A DNA stretch of 64,000 bases. Source: Dulcicalothrix desertica PCC 7102 (lineage in GTDB: Bacteria; Cyanobacteriota; Cyanobacteriia; Cyanobacteriales; Nostocaceae). Position 1 is the stretch's first letter; the number at the start of each line of letters is the position of its first letter. Shown piece by piece: positions 35,979 through 44,861 of the stretch. The notes under the pieces were generated by a model, which was not told where the DNA came from, made no database searches, and was given only the letters and a program-made list of their open reading frames with translations. Where the stretch lies: positions 124,001 through 188,000 of the forward strand of contig NZ_RSCL01000010.1 of the NCBI RefSeq assembly GCF_003991905.1. Reading direction: 5' to 3'. A program made the position numbers and the translations under genes.

Positions 35979-36470
35979 CTACTCCCCGTTCTCTAATGGT
36001 TTTATCATCCACAAAGATTGTGTTTGAAAACCGAGTTGATTATATAAGTTAAGCGCAGGTGTGTTTGAAGAAAACACTTGTAAACCAATTTGCTTGTCTC
36101 CTCGCGCTCTTGCCCAGGTTTGTGCATATTCCATTAATGCTCTACCTACACCTCGGCGCCGATGTTCAGGAACAACATACAGTAAAAATAAGTGGGCATG
36201 ACGCTGACCTGTAATTTGGTCGATAGCATTTCCCATCCAAAGACAAGCTACAGGAGAAGTTTCTTGGGTTACAGTTTCGGTGTCTGTAAAGTTTACCCAC
36301 CACAGAGGGGTTTCGCTAGATAGATATTGCTCAACAGTCTTCGACAAATGTGAAAAATCTTGATTCGGAAAAATGTCTTGGTAAGTCCGTTGCATGAACT
36401 TTACCAGTAATGCTCTATCTAGAGTTGAGCCTTTGCGAATTTTATATGATGGTATTAAAAAGGAATTCAA
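35979..36470 (-). CDS. GNAT-family N-acetyltransferase
   Basis: The 163-residue protein has the GNAT fold. Central strands carry HAHLFLLYVVPEHRRRGVGRALMEYAQTWA, which includes the acetyl-CoA-binding RRxGVG/A loop. The C-terminal part is IGLQVFSSNTPALNLYNQLGFQ. Target unknown. The start is TTG at 36470; an upstream in-frame stop excludes earlier starts, and the next ATG (residue 26) would remove the first strand. The gene is same-strand and 116 bp downstream side of the HEAT gene, with no clear functional link. Confidence 0.8.
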   Translation of the reverse strand: MNSFLIPSYKIRKGSTLDRALLVKFMQRTYQDIFPNQDFSHLSKTVEQYLSSETPLWWVNFTDTETVTQETSPVACLWMGNAIDQITGQRHAHLFLLYVVPEHRRRGVGRALMEYAQTWARARGDKQIGLQVFSSNTPALNLYNQLGFQTQSLWMIKPLENGE

Positions 36471-36573
36471 AGCTGTTTAAGGGAACTCAGTAAGTACAAT
36501 CTGACACAAAAACTCACTGAAAAAAAATAACCTTTGGTAAATTTTACTTCGGATATACCAACTTTTTAGAATC

Positions 36574-36605
36574 GTAGGTTGGGTGTAGCGCCAGCGAAAC
36601 CCAAC
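36574..36605. repeat. AGGTTGGGT...AACCCAACA inverted element
   Basis: GTAGGTTGGGTGTAGCG and CGAAACCCAACA, the same family as 8089-8120 and 43708-43740. Confidence 0.75.
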
Positions 36606-36629
36606 AATAACAAGAGTTAATACTATATT

Positions 36630-36839
36630 TCAACCATTAGCATCAAAACAAGGCGCCTTCATCGAAACAAAAGTACTGCTTTGATTATGTAACTCACTAC
36701 CATTAAATCCAACACCATCTATAGGAGCAGGCGCCGACATATCGGACGGTAAGAAGATACGCGCGCTGGTTGCTGCCAAAGCAATGAAGAAAATAATAAC
36801 TGCGATTAGAGGAGCTATGTATTGGCGAATAATATTCAT
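36630..36839 (-). CDS. Small membrane-anchored protein, unknown
   Basis: The 69-residue product has one hydrophobic helix near the N-terminus (about 8-28, IAPLIAVIIFFIALAATSA). A short exported or lumenal tail with PAPIDGVGFNGSELHNQSS and a single Cys near the end follows. The coding frame contains two GGCGCC sites, as in surrounding genes, which supports it as real. No family is recognised. It lies between the GNAT gene and a 137-residue membrane protein on the same strand. It might be an anchored lumenal or periplasmic factor, but this is guesswork. Confidence 0.55.
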   Translation of the reverse strand: MNIIRQYIAPLIAVIIFFIALAATSARIFLPSDMSAPAPIDGVGFNGSELHNQSSTFVSMKAPCFDANG

Positions 36840-36934
36840 AATTTTACTCGTATAAACAAGGGTGGTGACTAACCCTGGTTAATATATTTTAGCGTTAAAG
36901 GACAGGCAGGATGCCTATCCTACAAGAAATGGTA

Positions 36935-37348
36935 TTATCGTCTATCGCGTTCTACATCGGCGATAACTCTTTCCCAGTACCAATGTTCTGGCATTTTGGG
37001 GTAGGTTTTACGCGCTTGGGCTACAAGACGCTCGGCGCCTTCGCTATCTCCTCCTAACAAATTAACAAGTTGGTTTTTGAGTTGGGCGATGGGGGGTGCA
37101 AATTCATCTGCGCTGTATTGTTGATTTAACGGTTGGCGCCCTACAGGTTGTGCTTGCTGTCTGCGGAACTCCCAAAATAATACGTAGTAAAGGGTCGCAA
37201 AGATAACAATTAAGCTAAATGTTCCTAGGAAGGTGACGATATTAAGTGCCAAGCGTCCGAGAACAAGTTGTGAGAGGACATAACCGAGTAAAAGACCTGT
37301 TAAGAAAAGGATGGTCGTAGAAATAACAACGACAACTCTTTGCCCCAT
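36935..37348 (-). CDS. Membrane protein with two N-terminal helices, unknown
   Basis: The 137-residue protein has two membrane helices (about 6-27 and 37-60). A Gln-rich soluble tail follows, whose end (LVNLLGGDSEGAERLVAQAR, HWYWERVIADVERDRR) looks helical. No family is recognised. The gene begins 13 bp after the stop codon of the AmpG-like transporter gene on the same strand, so the two are probably one transcript. That gives at least a contextual link to cell-wall or transport work, but no function can be assigned from the sequence. Confidence 0.7.
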   Translation of the reverse strand: MGQRVVVVISTTILFLTGLLLGYVLSQLVLGRLALNIVTFLGTFSLIVIFATLYYVLFWEFRRQQAQPVGRQPLNQQYSADEFAPPIAQLKNQLVNLLGGDSEGAERLVAQARKTYPKMPEHWYWERVIADVERDRR

Positions 37349-37361
37349 AGATTAAATTTCC

Positions 37362-38645
37362 TTATATTTCTTCATCTAGTCCGGGTCGATTTATTGATAC
37401 TGGTTTGGGATTCCAAGGTGCAAAAAATGGTAGTAGGATTACTCCTGGTAAAGCAGCAATTGCGGTTATTAGGAAGAAAGTAGGCCAGCCTGTTGCTTCT
37501 GCCCACGTTCCAGCAGGTGCGGAAAGAATATCTCGACTGAACGCTTGCAGGCTTGAAAGTAGAGCGTACTGCGTAGCGGAAAAACCCTGGTTACAAAGAC
37601 TCATCATAAACGCGACAAATGCCGCCGACTCCAAACCAGCACAAAAATTTTCGATATTTAGTGCAGCGACCATCAAGGGGTAGTTTTTACCGACAACTGC
37701 TAATGCAAAGTAAGTTAAGTTGCCAGCAGCTTGTAGTATAGCGAATATCCATAGAGCGCGGTTAACTCCAATCTTAGTCATGATGGCGCCACCGGCTAGA
37801 GTTCCGACAATAACGGCAAAAATTGCCAGAGTTTTTGGAAATCCTAACTCAGGTGCAGTAAAGTTTAAACCTTTTTCTAATAAAAATGGTGTAGCGACGT
37901 TTCTAAGTAAAGAGTCTCCAAGTTTATAAATAACAATAAATACCAAGATTAAAATAGCTTGTAAAGTGCCATTACGTTGGAAAAACTCAAGAAAGGGTAA
38001 TGTTACAGCGTCATATAATGATTGAGGTGGACGCGCGCGCAGTCTTGGTTCGGGAGCAAAAAACGAACCAATTATACCAATTCCCATTAACAGCGCCATT
38101 GCCACATAAACTGCTTGCCATGACTGAAGAACACCTACTAGAGAAAAACTTATCCCTCCAGTAATTAGAAGGGCAAGACGATATGCCATTAAAAACGTCG
38201 ATGCACCTGCACCTAATTCTTTTTCTTCGAGAACGTCAGCACGGTAAGCATCAACGACAATATCTTGGCTAGCGCTAAAAAACGCGACTACAACCGCAAT
38301 AATTGCTAGAACTTGTAACCCTTGAGAAGGCTTTTGTGTTGCCATTGCTAGAATACCCAGCAACAAAGCAACTTGAGTTATTAACAACCAACCCCGGCGC
38401 CTTCCCAAAAACGGTGGTACAAAGCGGTCAAGAATAGGCGCCCACAAAAACTTTAACGAATACGGTAAACTCACAAGACTAAATGCTGCAATGGCGCCTA
38501 ACCCAACTCCCTCTTGACTAAGCCAAGCTTGTAAAGGGTCTTTACCTGTTAGATAAAGTGGTAAACCTGACGAAAAGCCCAGCAACAATAAAGCCGCCAT
38601 CTTGCGACTAACAAACACCTGTAATATAGACGGATTTTCTTTCAT
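37362..38645 (-). CDS. AmpG-like major facilitator transporter
   Basis: The 427-residue protein has twelve predicted membrane helices. The N-terminal stretch LLLGFSSGLPLYLTGKDPLQAWL and the loop PYSLKFLWAPILDR match the AmpG/muropeptide-permease group of MFS transporters. AmpG proteins import peptidoglycan fragments (anhydro-muropeptides) for recycling; some cyanobacterial homologues may carry other solutes. The substrate is therefore inferred only. It is upstream of a small membrane protein in the same direction (13-bp gap). It marks the last core gene before the phosphorothioation island. Confidence 0.78.
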   Translation of the reverse strand: MKENPSILQVFVSRKMAALLLLGFSSGLPLYLTGKDPLQAWLSQEGVGLGAIAAFSLVSLPYSLKFLWAPILDRFVPPFLGRRRGWLLITQVALLLGILAMATQKPSQGLQVLAIIAVVVAFFSASQDIVVDAYRADVLEEKELGAGASTFLMAYRLALLITGGISFSLVGVLQSWQAVYVAMALLMGIGIIGSFFAPEPRLRARPPQSLYDAVTLPFLEFFQRNGTLQAILILVFIVIYKLGDSLLRNVATPFLLEKGLNFTAPELGFPKTLAIFAVIVGTLAGGAIMTKIGVNRALWIFAILQAAGNLTYFALAVVGKNYPLMVAALNIENFCAGLESAAFVAFMMSLCNQGFSATQYALLSSLQAFSRDILSAPAGTWAEATGWPTFFLITAIAALPGVILLPFFAPWNPKPVSINRPGLDEEI

Positions 38646-39147
38646 CGCTTAAAAAATACCTTTTCTTGTTTAGTTCATACATATAGATACCGCACCCGGT
38701 TAGTTACACGGAAAGTACCACTATATTTGTTATTTGTACTTATTTGTTATTAAACGTATTACATATAAGTAAGTTCATGGCAACCCATACAACGGATGTA
38801 ACGGATGTAACAGATGTAAAACGTATAAATCTGTGCTTTGGTTCCTGAACTTGGCTAAATATCTGACACATGTATGAACGGTCAGTCACTACTTATAATG
38901 CAAACGCGTAAAAAGTGAACTTTGTCATGCTGAGGGACGTTAACGCAGTTTTCCCGCAGGGTAGCATCTTAAAGATTTACGTTTGCTTGAAAAGTATAGT
39001 TTGAAGCCGTTTTTAGTATAATTACAATATCTTGCTTTCATGGTATTTAATATTACCAAGCTTCTTTTCTAATTGATGACGTTGCCAGATAATTTGATAG
39101 TGCCGTAACACAAAAAGAACGTGTTTGTTGCACGTAGCATTTTTAGG
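38646..39147. other. Repeat-rich island edge without a gene
   Basis: About 500 bp between the AmpG-like gene and a broken gene. It contains GGATGTAAC units (38789-38820) and one copy of the GTTAACGCAGTTTTCCCGC dispersed repeat (38923-38969). No tRNA or direct-repeat attachment site was recognised. Confidence 0.6.
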
Positions 39148-39544
39148 TGGTATATGACAGACTTAACTTTACAGCAACAAAATTTTACAATTAATGATAT
39201 ATCTACTCGCTTGCAACAAGTAGGCACCAACTTAGCTTCCATTCAAACCTTTTTTTACTGACGAATCGCAACAACAAGCAATATTAAATCTTGCTAAAGA
39301 AAACAGGTATTTTATTGAGTGGACTGTTCCGGATATAGTCAAAAACGATGACATCGACCAAGCAGCAGAACTAGTTGATTTAGGACGTGTTCTAACACGT
39401 TGGTTATTTGATAAGGAGAAAATCTGGTCTAATTCAGCAGACAATCTAGAGACGCGAACCCAGGCATCTTCACAAGCACAACAATGGTTACAAAGAGTGT
39501 CAGAAATCTCACAAGCATACGAACGGTCAGTTGGCAACGGATGA
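39148..39544 (+). pseudogene. Frame-disrupted gene of unknown function
   Basis: Three reading-frame pieces together encode one plausible protein. The likely start ATG 39155 gives MTDLTLQQQ. The sequence continues sensibly only if one base is added near 39181 (NFTINDISTRLQQVGTNLAS). It then runs to a stop after a run of seven T (39250-39256) and continues in the first frame as TDESQQQAILNLAKENRYF, then LGRVLTRWLFDKEKIW, and ends SVGNG-stop at 39544. The two shifts cancel out. The alternative start GTG 39148 needs only the poly-T shift. It may be a decayed gene, a sequencing error at a homopolymer, or programmed slippage. The product is hydrophilic and helical, and no family is recognised. Its last codons lie in a GGCAACGGATG repeat. 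Confidence 0.55.
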
Positions 39545-39603
39545 TAAACAGATGTAGCGGATGGTTGATTTTAGATAACAAGTTTTTGTTGATAACAAAT
39601 AAC

Positions 39604-41079
39604 TTATCCGTTACATCCGTTATATCCGTTGCCAGGTACTACTTGATGGTCTTGAATGTTCACTTTATGTTCAGCAAGACACTTTAACCAACCATCGCGC
39701 GTGCCAATTTCATTTTTATTTTTGAGCAACCCTAATTCTACCTCTTGCTGAGTCAATTTAGCGAATTTATCATAATCAGGATAAGTTGATACAACAAATG
39801 TTTCTTTACGGTGTAGAACAGGTGGGTTTGCTCTATCTGAATAATCGTAGTGAGTAACTCTAAGTGTTTTTAAGTCAATATTAATACTTGCTTTTAAAGC
39901 TGGATGTGGGTCTGTGTCGAAATCTGGATAGTATAGGTAGGATATTCGCGGTTCATCGATGTAAAATTTTATTAAAGTGGCATCATCAACACGTCCAATA
40001 AAGCGGGTTGCACATCCTTCGTATATTCGTAGTAGAGGGTCAAGTTCTTGGAGTGCGGAAGTGTGAACGTAAAGTGCGCTACGGGTACGTTTGCCGACTT
40101 TGCTTTTATTACACGCGGTTTTGACGACTCCAGCTTGTCCTAAGCTAAATAATTTTCGGTCAGCAACATCACAAGCGTCTTCATAGTCACCAAAAAAGGC
40201 TTTAATATCTTGGCGCATTTCTAGTGGAAGCTTATAGAGCGAACGATTACCTTCGAGTTGCATTAATGCTAAGTATACTTGAATATCGAGTGACCTACGG
40301 TAAGCGATAGCATCCCATTCAGCTTCATCGGTTGCTTGGAGGATAACAGCAAACGCGCGTTTAAAGTTACTAAACTCGATTAATAATTGTTCTTGGTTAG
40401 CTAATTCTCCTTTTATAGGTAATCTACCGCGTTGAGTATAAAAGTCCATAAGCGGTTGCAGTATTTCTTGGTAGTCTTCAAAACGCTTAGTAGGAATGCG
40501 AACGCGCGGTGTGGAGGTGCGGGAGAAATATCTAATAGCTTTAAAATGTTGTTTCTCTTCTTCGTCGCGAAAGACAAAATAAACACCTAATGCTACGGGT
40601 ACAGCATCAACGTTTAGTGTCTCATCTATATACTTTTTAAGTTCTTCTTGCTCATAATATTTCTGAAACGTATTTAAACGAGTAACTATTCCATCACCGT
40701 AAGATATTTGATGATGACTTGCAGCATTAACTAATACTTGTGCTGAGACAACGAGTACTTTTTGCGTAAGGTTCCAAGCTTTAGAAAGAGCTTCTGCACG
40801 TTCGGTAGTATCTTCAATAACATTAAGAACATAACCAATATTAACGACATCCGCAGCAATTAGCGTCTCATTAGGGAAGTAATAAGGGTCCCAACCAGTA
40901 CTTTGATACCCTAACCTAGTAGTGCGCTGAACATCACCACCGTAACCACAACCGTAGTCAAAAAAGCTTTTGCTGAGAGTAAGAATATTCCACTCAAGGG
41001 CAAGTTTCACAGGACGTGATATATCAACACGCTGTATCGCAGCACGGTGACGTTCAATTTCAATGTAACTCCCAGTCAT
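39604..41079 (-). CDS. DNA phosphorothioation-associated putative methyltransferase
   Basis: The 491-residue protein matches the Dnd-associated methyltransferase family (TIGR04096 type). A SAM-binding motif FFDYGCGYGGDVQ (about 39-51) is followed by an acidic GWDPYYFPN. A long middle and C-terminal part with VRIPTKRFEDYQEILQPL and SLGQAGVVKTACNKSK comes after. In other genomes this gene accompanies dndBCDE clusters; its substrate, DNA base or other, is not established. The final residues (GNGYNGCNG) and the stop are written by a dispersed GGATGTAACGGAT repeat, so the original C-terminus may have been different. It is convergent with the broken gene. Confidence 0.82.
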   Translation of the reverse strand: MTGSYIEIERHRAAIQRVDISRPVKLALEWNILTLSKSFFDYGCGYGGDVQRTTRLGYQSTGWDPYYFPNETLIAADVVNIGYVLNVIEDTTERAEALSKAWNLTQKVLVVSAQVLVNAASHHQISYGDGIVTRLNTFQKYYEQEELKKYIDETLNVDAVPVALGVYFVFRDEEEKQHFKAIRYFSRTSTPRVRIPTKRFEDYQEILQPLMDFYTQRGRLPIKGELANQEQLLIEFSNFKRAFAVILQATDEAEWDAIAYRRSLDIQVYLALMQLEGNRSLYKLPLEMRQDIKAFFGDYEDACDVADRKLFSLGQAGVVKTACNKSKVGKRTRSALYVHTSALQELDPLLRIYEGCATRFIGRVDDATLIKFYIDEPRISYLYYPDFDTDPHPALKASINIDLKTLRVTHYDYSDRANPPVLHRKETFVVSTYPDYDKFAKLTQQEVELGLLKNKNEIGTRDGWLKCLAEHKVNIQDHQVVPGNGYNGCNG

Positions 41080-41347
41080 AGGAAGAAAGAAGCGCAGAGG
41101 AGGACTATATACTATCTATATATATTTTTTGCTGTAATTTAGACAAAATCTTCAACTTTCTTGATATTTCAGGCGCCTTAACTTGCTTCAAGTATTATAT
41201 TTGACATAAAGACAATTCCTCTTTCTTTGTGTCCTTTGTATCCTTTGCAGTTCGTACTGTAAGTTTCAATTGTTACAACTGCTCTGAAATTACTCTAAAT
41301 ATATTTATAATATAAGGTAATAACTTGAATGCTTAGGCAATAATCAA

Positions 41348-41926
41348 ATGATTGTACAAGCTAACAAAAAAGAATATTATACTCTTGACGAATATTTGGA
41401 ATTAGAAATTAATTCACAGGAACGTCATGAGTACATTGATGGTGAAATTATTCTTATGACTGGTGGAACGCCGAATCACAATAGAATAGCTTTAAACTTT
41501 AGCGCAGCATTGAATTTAGCCGTGAAACAGCAATCATATGAAACCTTTGTTTCAGATCAAAAACTTTGGATACCTAAAAAACGCATTAACACTTATCCTG
41601 ATGTAATGGTAGTTGAAGGTGAGATAGAATTACAAGAAGGGCGCCGAGATACAATTACTAATCCTTTAATAATTGCTGAGGTATTATCAGAATCTACAAG
41701 GGCATATGATAAAGATCAAAAATTTGCTGCTTATCGTACTATACCTTGCTTTAAAGAATATATTCTAATAGACCAATATAGCGTACATGTTGAGCAATAT
41801 TATAAAACTAACAGCAAAACTTGGACATTTACAGAATATGATGATTTAAATCAAACTTTATCTTTGAACTCAATGCCCTTCCAAATAATGCTTGCTGATA
41901 TTTATAGCAAAGTTAAATTTGAGTAA
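41348..41926 (+). CDS. Uma2-family (DUF820) PD-(D/E)XK nuclease-like protein
   Basis: The 192-residue protein has the Uma2 layout: YYTLDEYLELEI, HEYIDGEIILMTGGTPNHN, the core YPDVMVVEG (Asp of PD), and IIAEVLSESTRAYDKDQKF (Glu and downstream Lys), then PCFKEYILIDQ. These are common in cyanobacteria, often in many copies, and are suspected nucleases of unclear role. It lies between the phosphorothioation methyltransferase and the first DGQHR gene. Its presence here may be chance, since the family is so abundant. Confidence 0.85.
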   Translation: MIVQANKKEYYTLDEYLELEINSQERHEYIDGEIILMTGGTPNHNRIALNFSAALNLAVKQQSYETFVSDQKLWIPKKRINTYPDVMVVEGEIELQEGRRDTITNPLIIAEVLSESTRAYDKDQKFAAYRTIPCFKEYILIDQYSVHVEQYYKTNSKTWTFTEYDDLNQTLSLNSMPFQIMLADIYSKVKFE

Positions 41927-42359
41927 CTTATAATTTTTGTCTTGTGGAGCGGGCATCCTTGCCCGCCTTTAATATAAGCATATTTAATATAAGACGGGCA
42001 GGATGCCCATCCCACAAGAGTATTTATATCCTACAAGAGTATTTATAATCTTATTTGTGTAACTTCATTTGTTTTAAACACATAAAAGTGCTTAGGTATG
42101 TAAAATTACTGTAAAGCCAAGCTAATTTACATACAAATTATTTAAGTATTTGTTATAAAAGTTGGAGTTAACCTTTTTTAATATCGCCCAGATTATTTCC
42201 ATACTCAAATCAGTTAATTAATTTGTAACTACACCAAGCTAGTGTCGGATTGATGAATAGATGCGGGTTTTTATGAGAATGAGAACCTTGCTTAATTTTG
42301 TCATAAGCGCCGCACACGAAATATAAATAGTAAAATCATTTAATTAGGGAAGCACTACT
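41927..42359. other. 433-bp gap with one inverted repeat, upstream of the first DGQHR gene
   Basis: The first 90 bp hold a long inverted repeat (41941-42018). The remaining ~340 bp are AT-rich and must contain the promoter of the DGQHR gene. No operator is recognised. Confidence 0.5.
41941..42018. repeat. CTTGTGG(A/G)...GGGCA inverted repeat
   Basis: CTTGTGGAGCGGGCATCCTT is answered by AGGATGCCCATCCCACAAG across an AT-rich loop. Half-copies lie at 16696-16725, 36902-36925 and 59089-59114. Confidence 0.75.
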
Positions 42360-43700
42360 ATGGCAGATTATGTACCAGCATTAAAAGCAAAAATGGGTGA
42401 TTGGGATTATTATGTCACCGTGATGAAATTAGGTAAAGTCTCGCGTGAATGTAGATTAGCAGAAGAGATTCACGCAAATCAACATTTAGACGAATTAATT
42501 CAAAGAGAAATTCAAGACCGTGTGCAAAAGGAAATGGTTCCTTATCTTTTAAATGCACCACAAAGATTTTACGGCGCCTTAGTGGTAGCTGTATATGGAG
42601 GAGAACCGATGTTTTCCCACGTTAAAGTAGATGAACATCATTTAATTGATGATAAAGAAGACCGTTCAAGTTATGGATTTGGTTTATTGCGGTTTGATGG
42701 TAGCCAAATATATTATGCTTTAGATGGTCAACACCGATTAAAGTCAATTCAAGAAGCATTGAGACAAAATCCTGAGCTAGGCAAAGAAGAAATTACTGTT
42801 ATTATTTTAAAGCATGAGAATACAAGGGAAGGGCTTGAGAGAACTCGGAGATTATTTTCTACTTTGAACCGTCGAGCTAAACCTACAAGCTCAGGTATGA
42901 ATATTGCTATCGATGAAGATGATGCAGTGGCAATTGTTTCACGTCGTTTAATCAAAGAGAATGATACGTTAAAAATATTAGTTTTAGGTAACTTAGGTTC
43001 TAAGCAAATATCACCAAAGAAAGTACATGACCCTTATATTGCGACCTTGCCAACATTCTATGAGACTAATGAAGTATTGCTTAGGGCTTATAATGGTGGG
43101 TTAGAAATTGATGCAAAATTTAAACAGTTCCGACCTTCTGATGAAGAATTAGACGATTTTTATAAGTATCTAGAACATGTTTGGATGTGTTGGTTACATA
43201 AATGTCCAGGTTTTGATGATGTTCTTAGGGGTAGAAAAAAAGCTGGAGATATTCGCAAACGCGCGGATGCTGATGGTGTGCTTATTTTTGATGATGGTGG
43301 AAAACCAATTGCTGGGGGAAATGTTTATGCTCGTCCTATCGGTCAGTACATCTTAGCTGATGTGTTGAAACTAGTCAAAGTTCAAGGTAAATCTATCGAA
43401 GATGCGATTGATGCTATTATGACTCACGTACCTGCGGATATAGATAAGGCGCCTTGGGTGAATGTAATTTGGAACCCAATTAAACAGCGCGCGGACGCTG
43501 GTAGGGAGTCAAGAAAATTAATTGCCGACATCATCAGCCACGCTTTGGGACTAAAAATAGATACCAGAATTAGAGACTTGAAGCAGAAGTATCGTGATAC
43601 CGTTGAAGATTTTAGAGCAAATTTACTAGAACCAATAGATTGGTCAGGTAGACCTAACCAGGAACATCTAGAAAATGAGCAAGAAGACACTCCTGAGTAA
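42360..43700 (+). CDS. dndB: DndB-like DGQHR-domain protein 1
   Basis: The 446-residue protein has DGQHR at residues 122-126, in YYALDGQHRLKSI, and the later LFSTLNRRAKPTSSGMNIAI region. DGQHR proteins of Dnd clusters (DndB) act as DNA-binding regulators of phosphorothioation. The gene is convergent with the dndE/115-aa end of the dndCDE operon. Its own start (ATG 42360) has no strong ribosome binding site in front (GGGAAGCACTACT). There are two DGQHR genes in the island; the second is at 49016 and belongs to a different length class. Which one is the true DndB cannot be settled from this sequence. Confidence 0.82.
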   Translation: MADYVPALKAKMGDWDYYVTVMKLGKVSRECRLAEEIHANQHLDELIQREIQDRVQKEMVPYLLNAPQRFYGALVVAVYGGEPMFSHVKVDEHHLIDDKEDRSSYGFGLLRFDGSQIYYALDGQHRLKSIQEALRQNPELGKEEITVIILKHENTREGLERTRRLFSTLNRRAKPTSSGMNIAIDEDDAVAIVSRRLIKENDTLKILVLGNLGSKQISPKKVHDPYIATLPTFYETNEVLLRAYNGGLEIDAKFKQFRPSDEELDDFYKYLEHVWMCWLHKCPGFDDVLRGRKKAGDIRKRADADGVLIFDDGGKPIAGGNVYARPIGQYILADVLKLVKVQGKSIEDAIDAIMTHVPADIDKAPWVNVIWNPIKQRADAGRESRKLIADIISHALGLKIDTRIRDLKQKYRDTVEDFRANLLEPIDWSGRPNQEHLENEQEDTPE

Positions 43701-43707
43701 GACTATA

Positions 43708-43740
43708 GTAGGTTGGGTGGAGGCTTTGCGGAACCCAACA
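43708..43740. repeat. AGGTTGGGT...AACCCAACA inverted element
   Basis: It begins 7 bp after the stop codon of the first DGQHR gene and may serve as its terminator. Confidence 0.7.
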
Positions 43741-43765
43741 TATAAAAGCATCCCAACGTTAAAAA

Positions 43766-44098
43766 TCAAACACTAATTATTGAGCTTGGTTTTTTAACAC
43801 TACTAATTCCGCGAGGTGAGACAATAGCATCTGGCGCCTGAATTACTTCTGCTAGTGCATCAAGTTCTTCGCCAAGGTAATCTGATTGCAATATATCAGG
43901 ATTTATATGCTCGTGCTTGAGTAAAGCGTAAACGGAAATACTACCATCTTTAGATTGCCGATAACGTAGAGTTGGATTGTAGCCCATATTCTCTAATCGG
44001 TTTAGAGTTTCAGCAACAGTCATATTTTGTATAGCACTTAATTCAACGGCTAAGAAAACTTCGCCAACTTTGGGGATAATTGGAAGTTCAAGCATCAT
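43766..44098 (-). CDS. 110-residue protein downstream of dndE, unknown
   Basis: From ATG 44098 the product is about 110 residues. GCGAGG lies just upstream; the frame extends to TTG 44113, which would place the ribosome binding site inside the gene. It is acidic and has NMTVAETLNRLENMGYNPTLRYR, a possible helix-turn-helix-like stretch, and DGSISVYALLKHEH. No family is recognised. It starts 85 bp after dndE on the same strand, so it is probably co-transcribed with dndCDE. It might be a regulator or cofactor of the modification complex; that is inference only. Confidence 0.6.
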   Translation of the reverse strand: MMLELPIIPKVGEVFLAVELSAIQNMTVAETLNRLENMGYNPTLRYRQSKDGSISVYALLKHEHINPDILQSDYLGEELDALAEVIQAPDAIVSPRGISSVKKPSSIISV

Positions 44099-44183
44099 TA
44101 ACCTCGCTTTCAAAAATACATTCGTAGCGTTTCCCTTTACCTACTCTAGACTTCCCCTGATTTTTCTGGGTCTTCTAACATAG

Positions 44184-44567
44184 CTAATTTACTGTTAATT
44201 CAATTAAATCTTCAATTTTCTTAATTTTTTGGTCGCCAGCCAAATAACCTATGCCACGATGTAGGTGTAATGTTAGCTGTTCTGCTAAAACTTCTTTTGT
44301 AGTGCCGAAACCATCGTTATAGCAGCGCTGTTTAAGGGCTATTAACAGCATATCGGAAATCTCACCACCAAATACACGCCAATTCATCTCAACATTACTA
44401 TCTAATTTTATAGGTACTGGAGAGGGAGGTGTTGGTTCTGCTAGCGAACGACATAGTGCCCAACGGCATAATATATTCCATTGGTCTATTTTTGTAATAC
44501 GCTTGAGCTTAATTAATTGCTCTTTTGCCGTTTGCGATATTTTGACACGTTCAAGAGGTGGTTCCAT
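44184..44567 (-). CDS. dndE: DNA sulfur-modification protein DndE
   Basis: The 127-residue protein has the DndE pattern: an N-terminal VKISQTAKEQLIKLKRITKI and NILCRWALCRSL, a central NWRVFGGEISDMLLIALKQR and the C-terminal LHRGIGYLAGD. DndE binds DNA, with preference for nicked DNA in studied homologues, and is required with DndC and DndD for sulfur insertion in the backbone. Gene order dndC-dndD-dndE on one strand is the usual one. A 294-bp gap with short repeats separates it from dndD. ATG 44567 is the start. Confidence 0.88.
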   Translation of the reverse strand: MEPPLERVKISQTAKEQLIKLKRITKIDQWNILCRWALCRSLAEPTPPSPVPIKLDSNVEMNWRVFGGEISDMLLIALKQRCYNDGFGTTKEVLAEQLTLHLHRGIGYLAGDQKIKKIEDLIELTVN

Positions 44568-44574
44568 AATAAGT

Positions 44575-44655
44575 TAAGAGTTAGGAGTTAGGAGTTAGGG
44601 GTTAGGAGTTAGGAGTTAGCCATAACTGTCATTCTGAGCGAAGCGAAGAATCTCA
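44575..44655. repeat. AGTTAGG tandem units and a GTCATTCTGAGCG half-repeat
   Basis: Six GAGTTAG-like units lie just before dndE (44575-44618), followed by GTCATTCTGAGCGAAGCGAA. They lie in the dndD-dndE gap, within the presumed operon. Confidence 0.75.
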
Positions 44656-44861
44656 CCACTCATTGTCTAAAAATTTTACCTTGTGTAACCCAAATTATGA
44701 GTAAAGATAAAGCTTATTAACATAAAACCGCTTCTTCATTTTCTAGCTGAGTTTTAAAATATTCCTTCATTGAACTATGAGAAATTTCTGCACTCAGAAG
44801 CTTGAGCCAAAAAATATTTAGCTACATCAAAACAGCTTAACATTGCTCCTATCATCCTCTA

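Noticed and set aside
39232-39537. 101-codon frame on the minus strand
   Set aside because: It lies opposite the broken gene, has an odd composition and no recognisable features.
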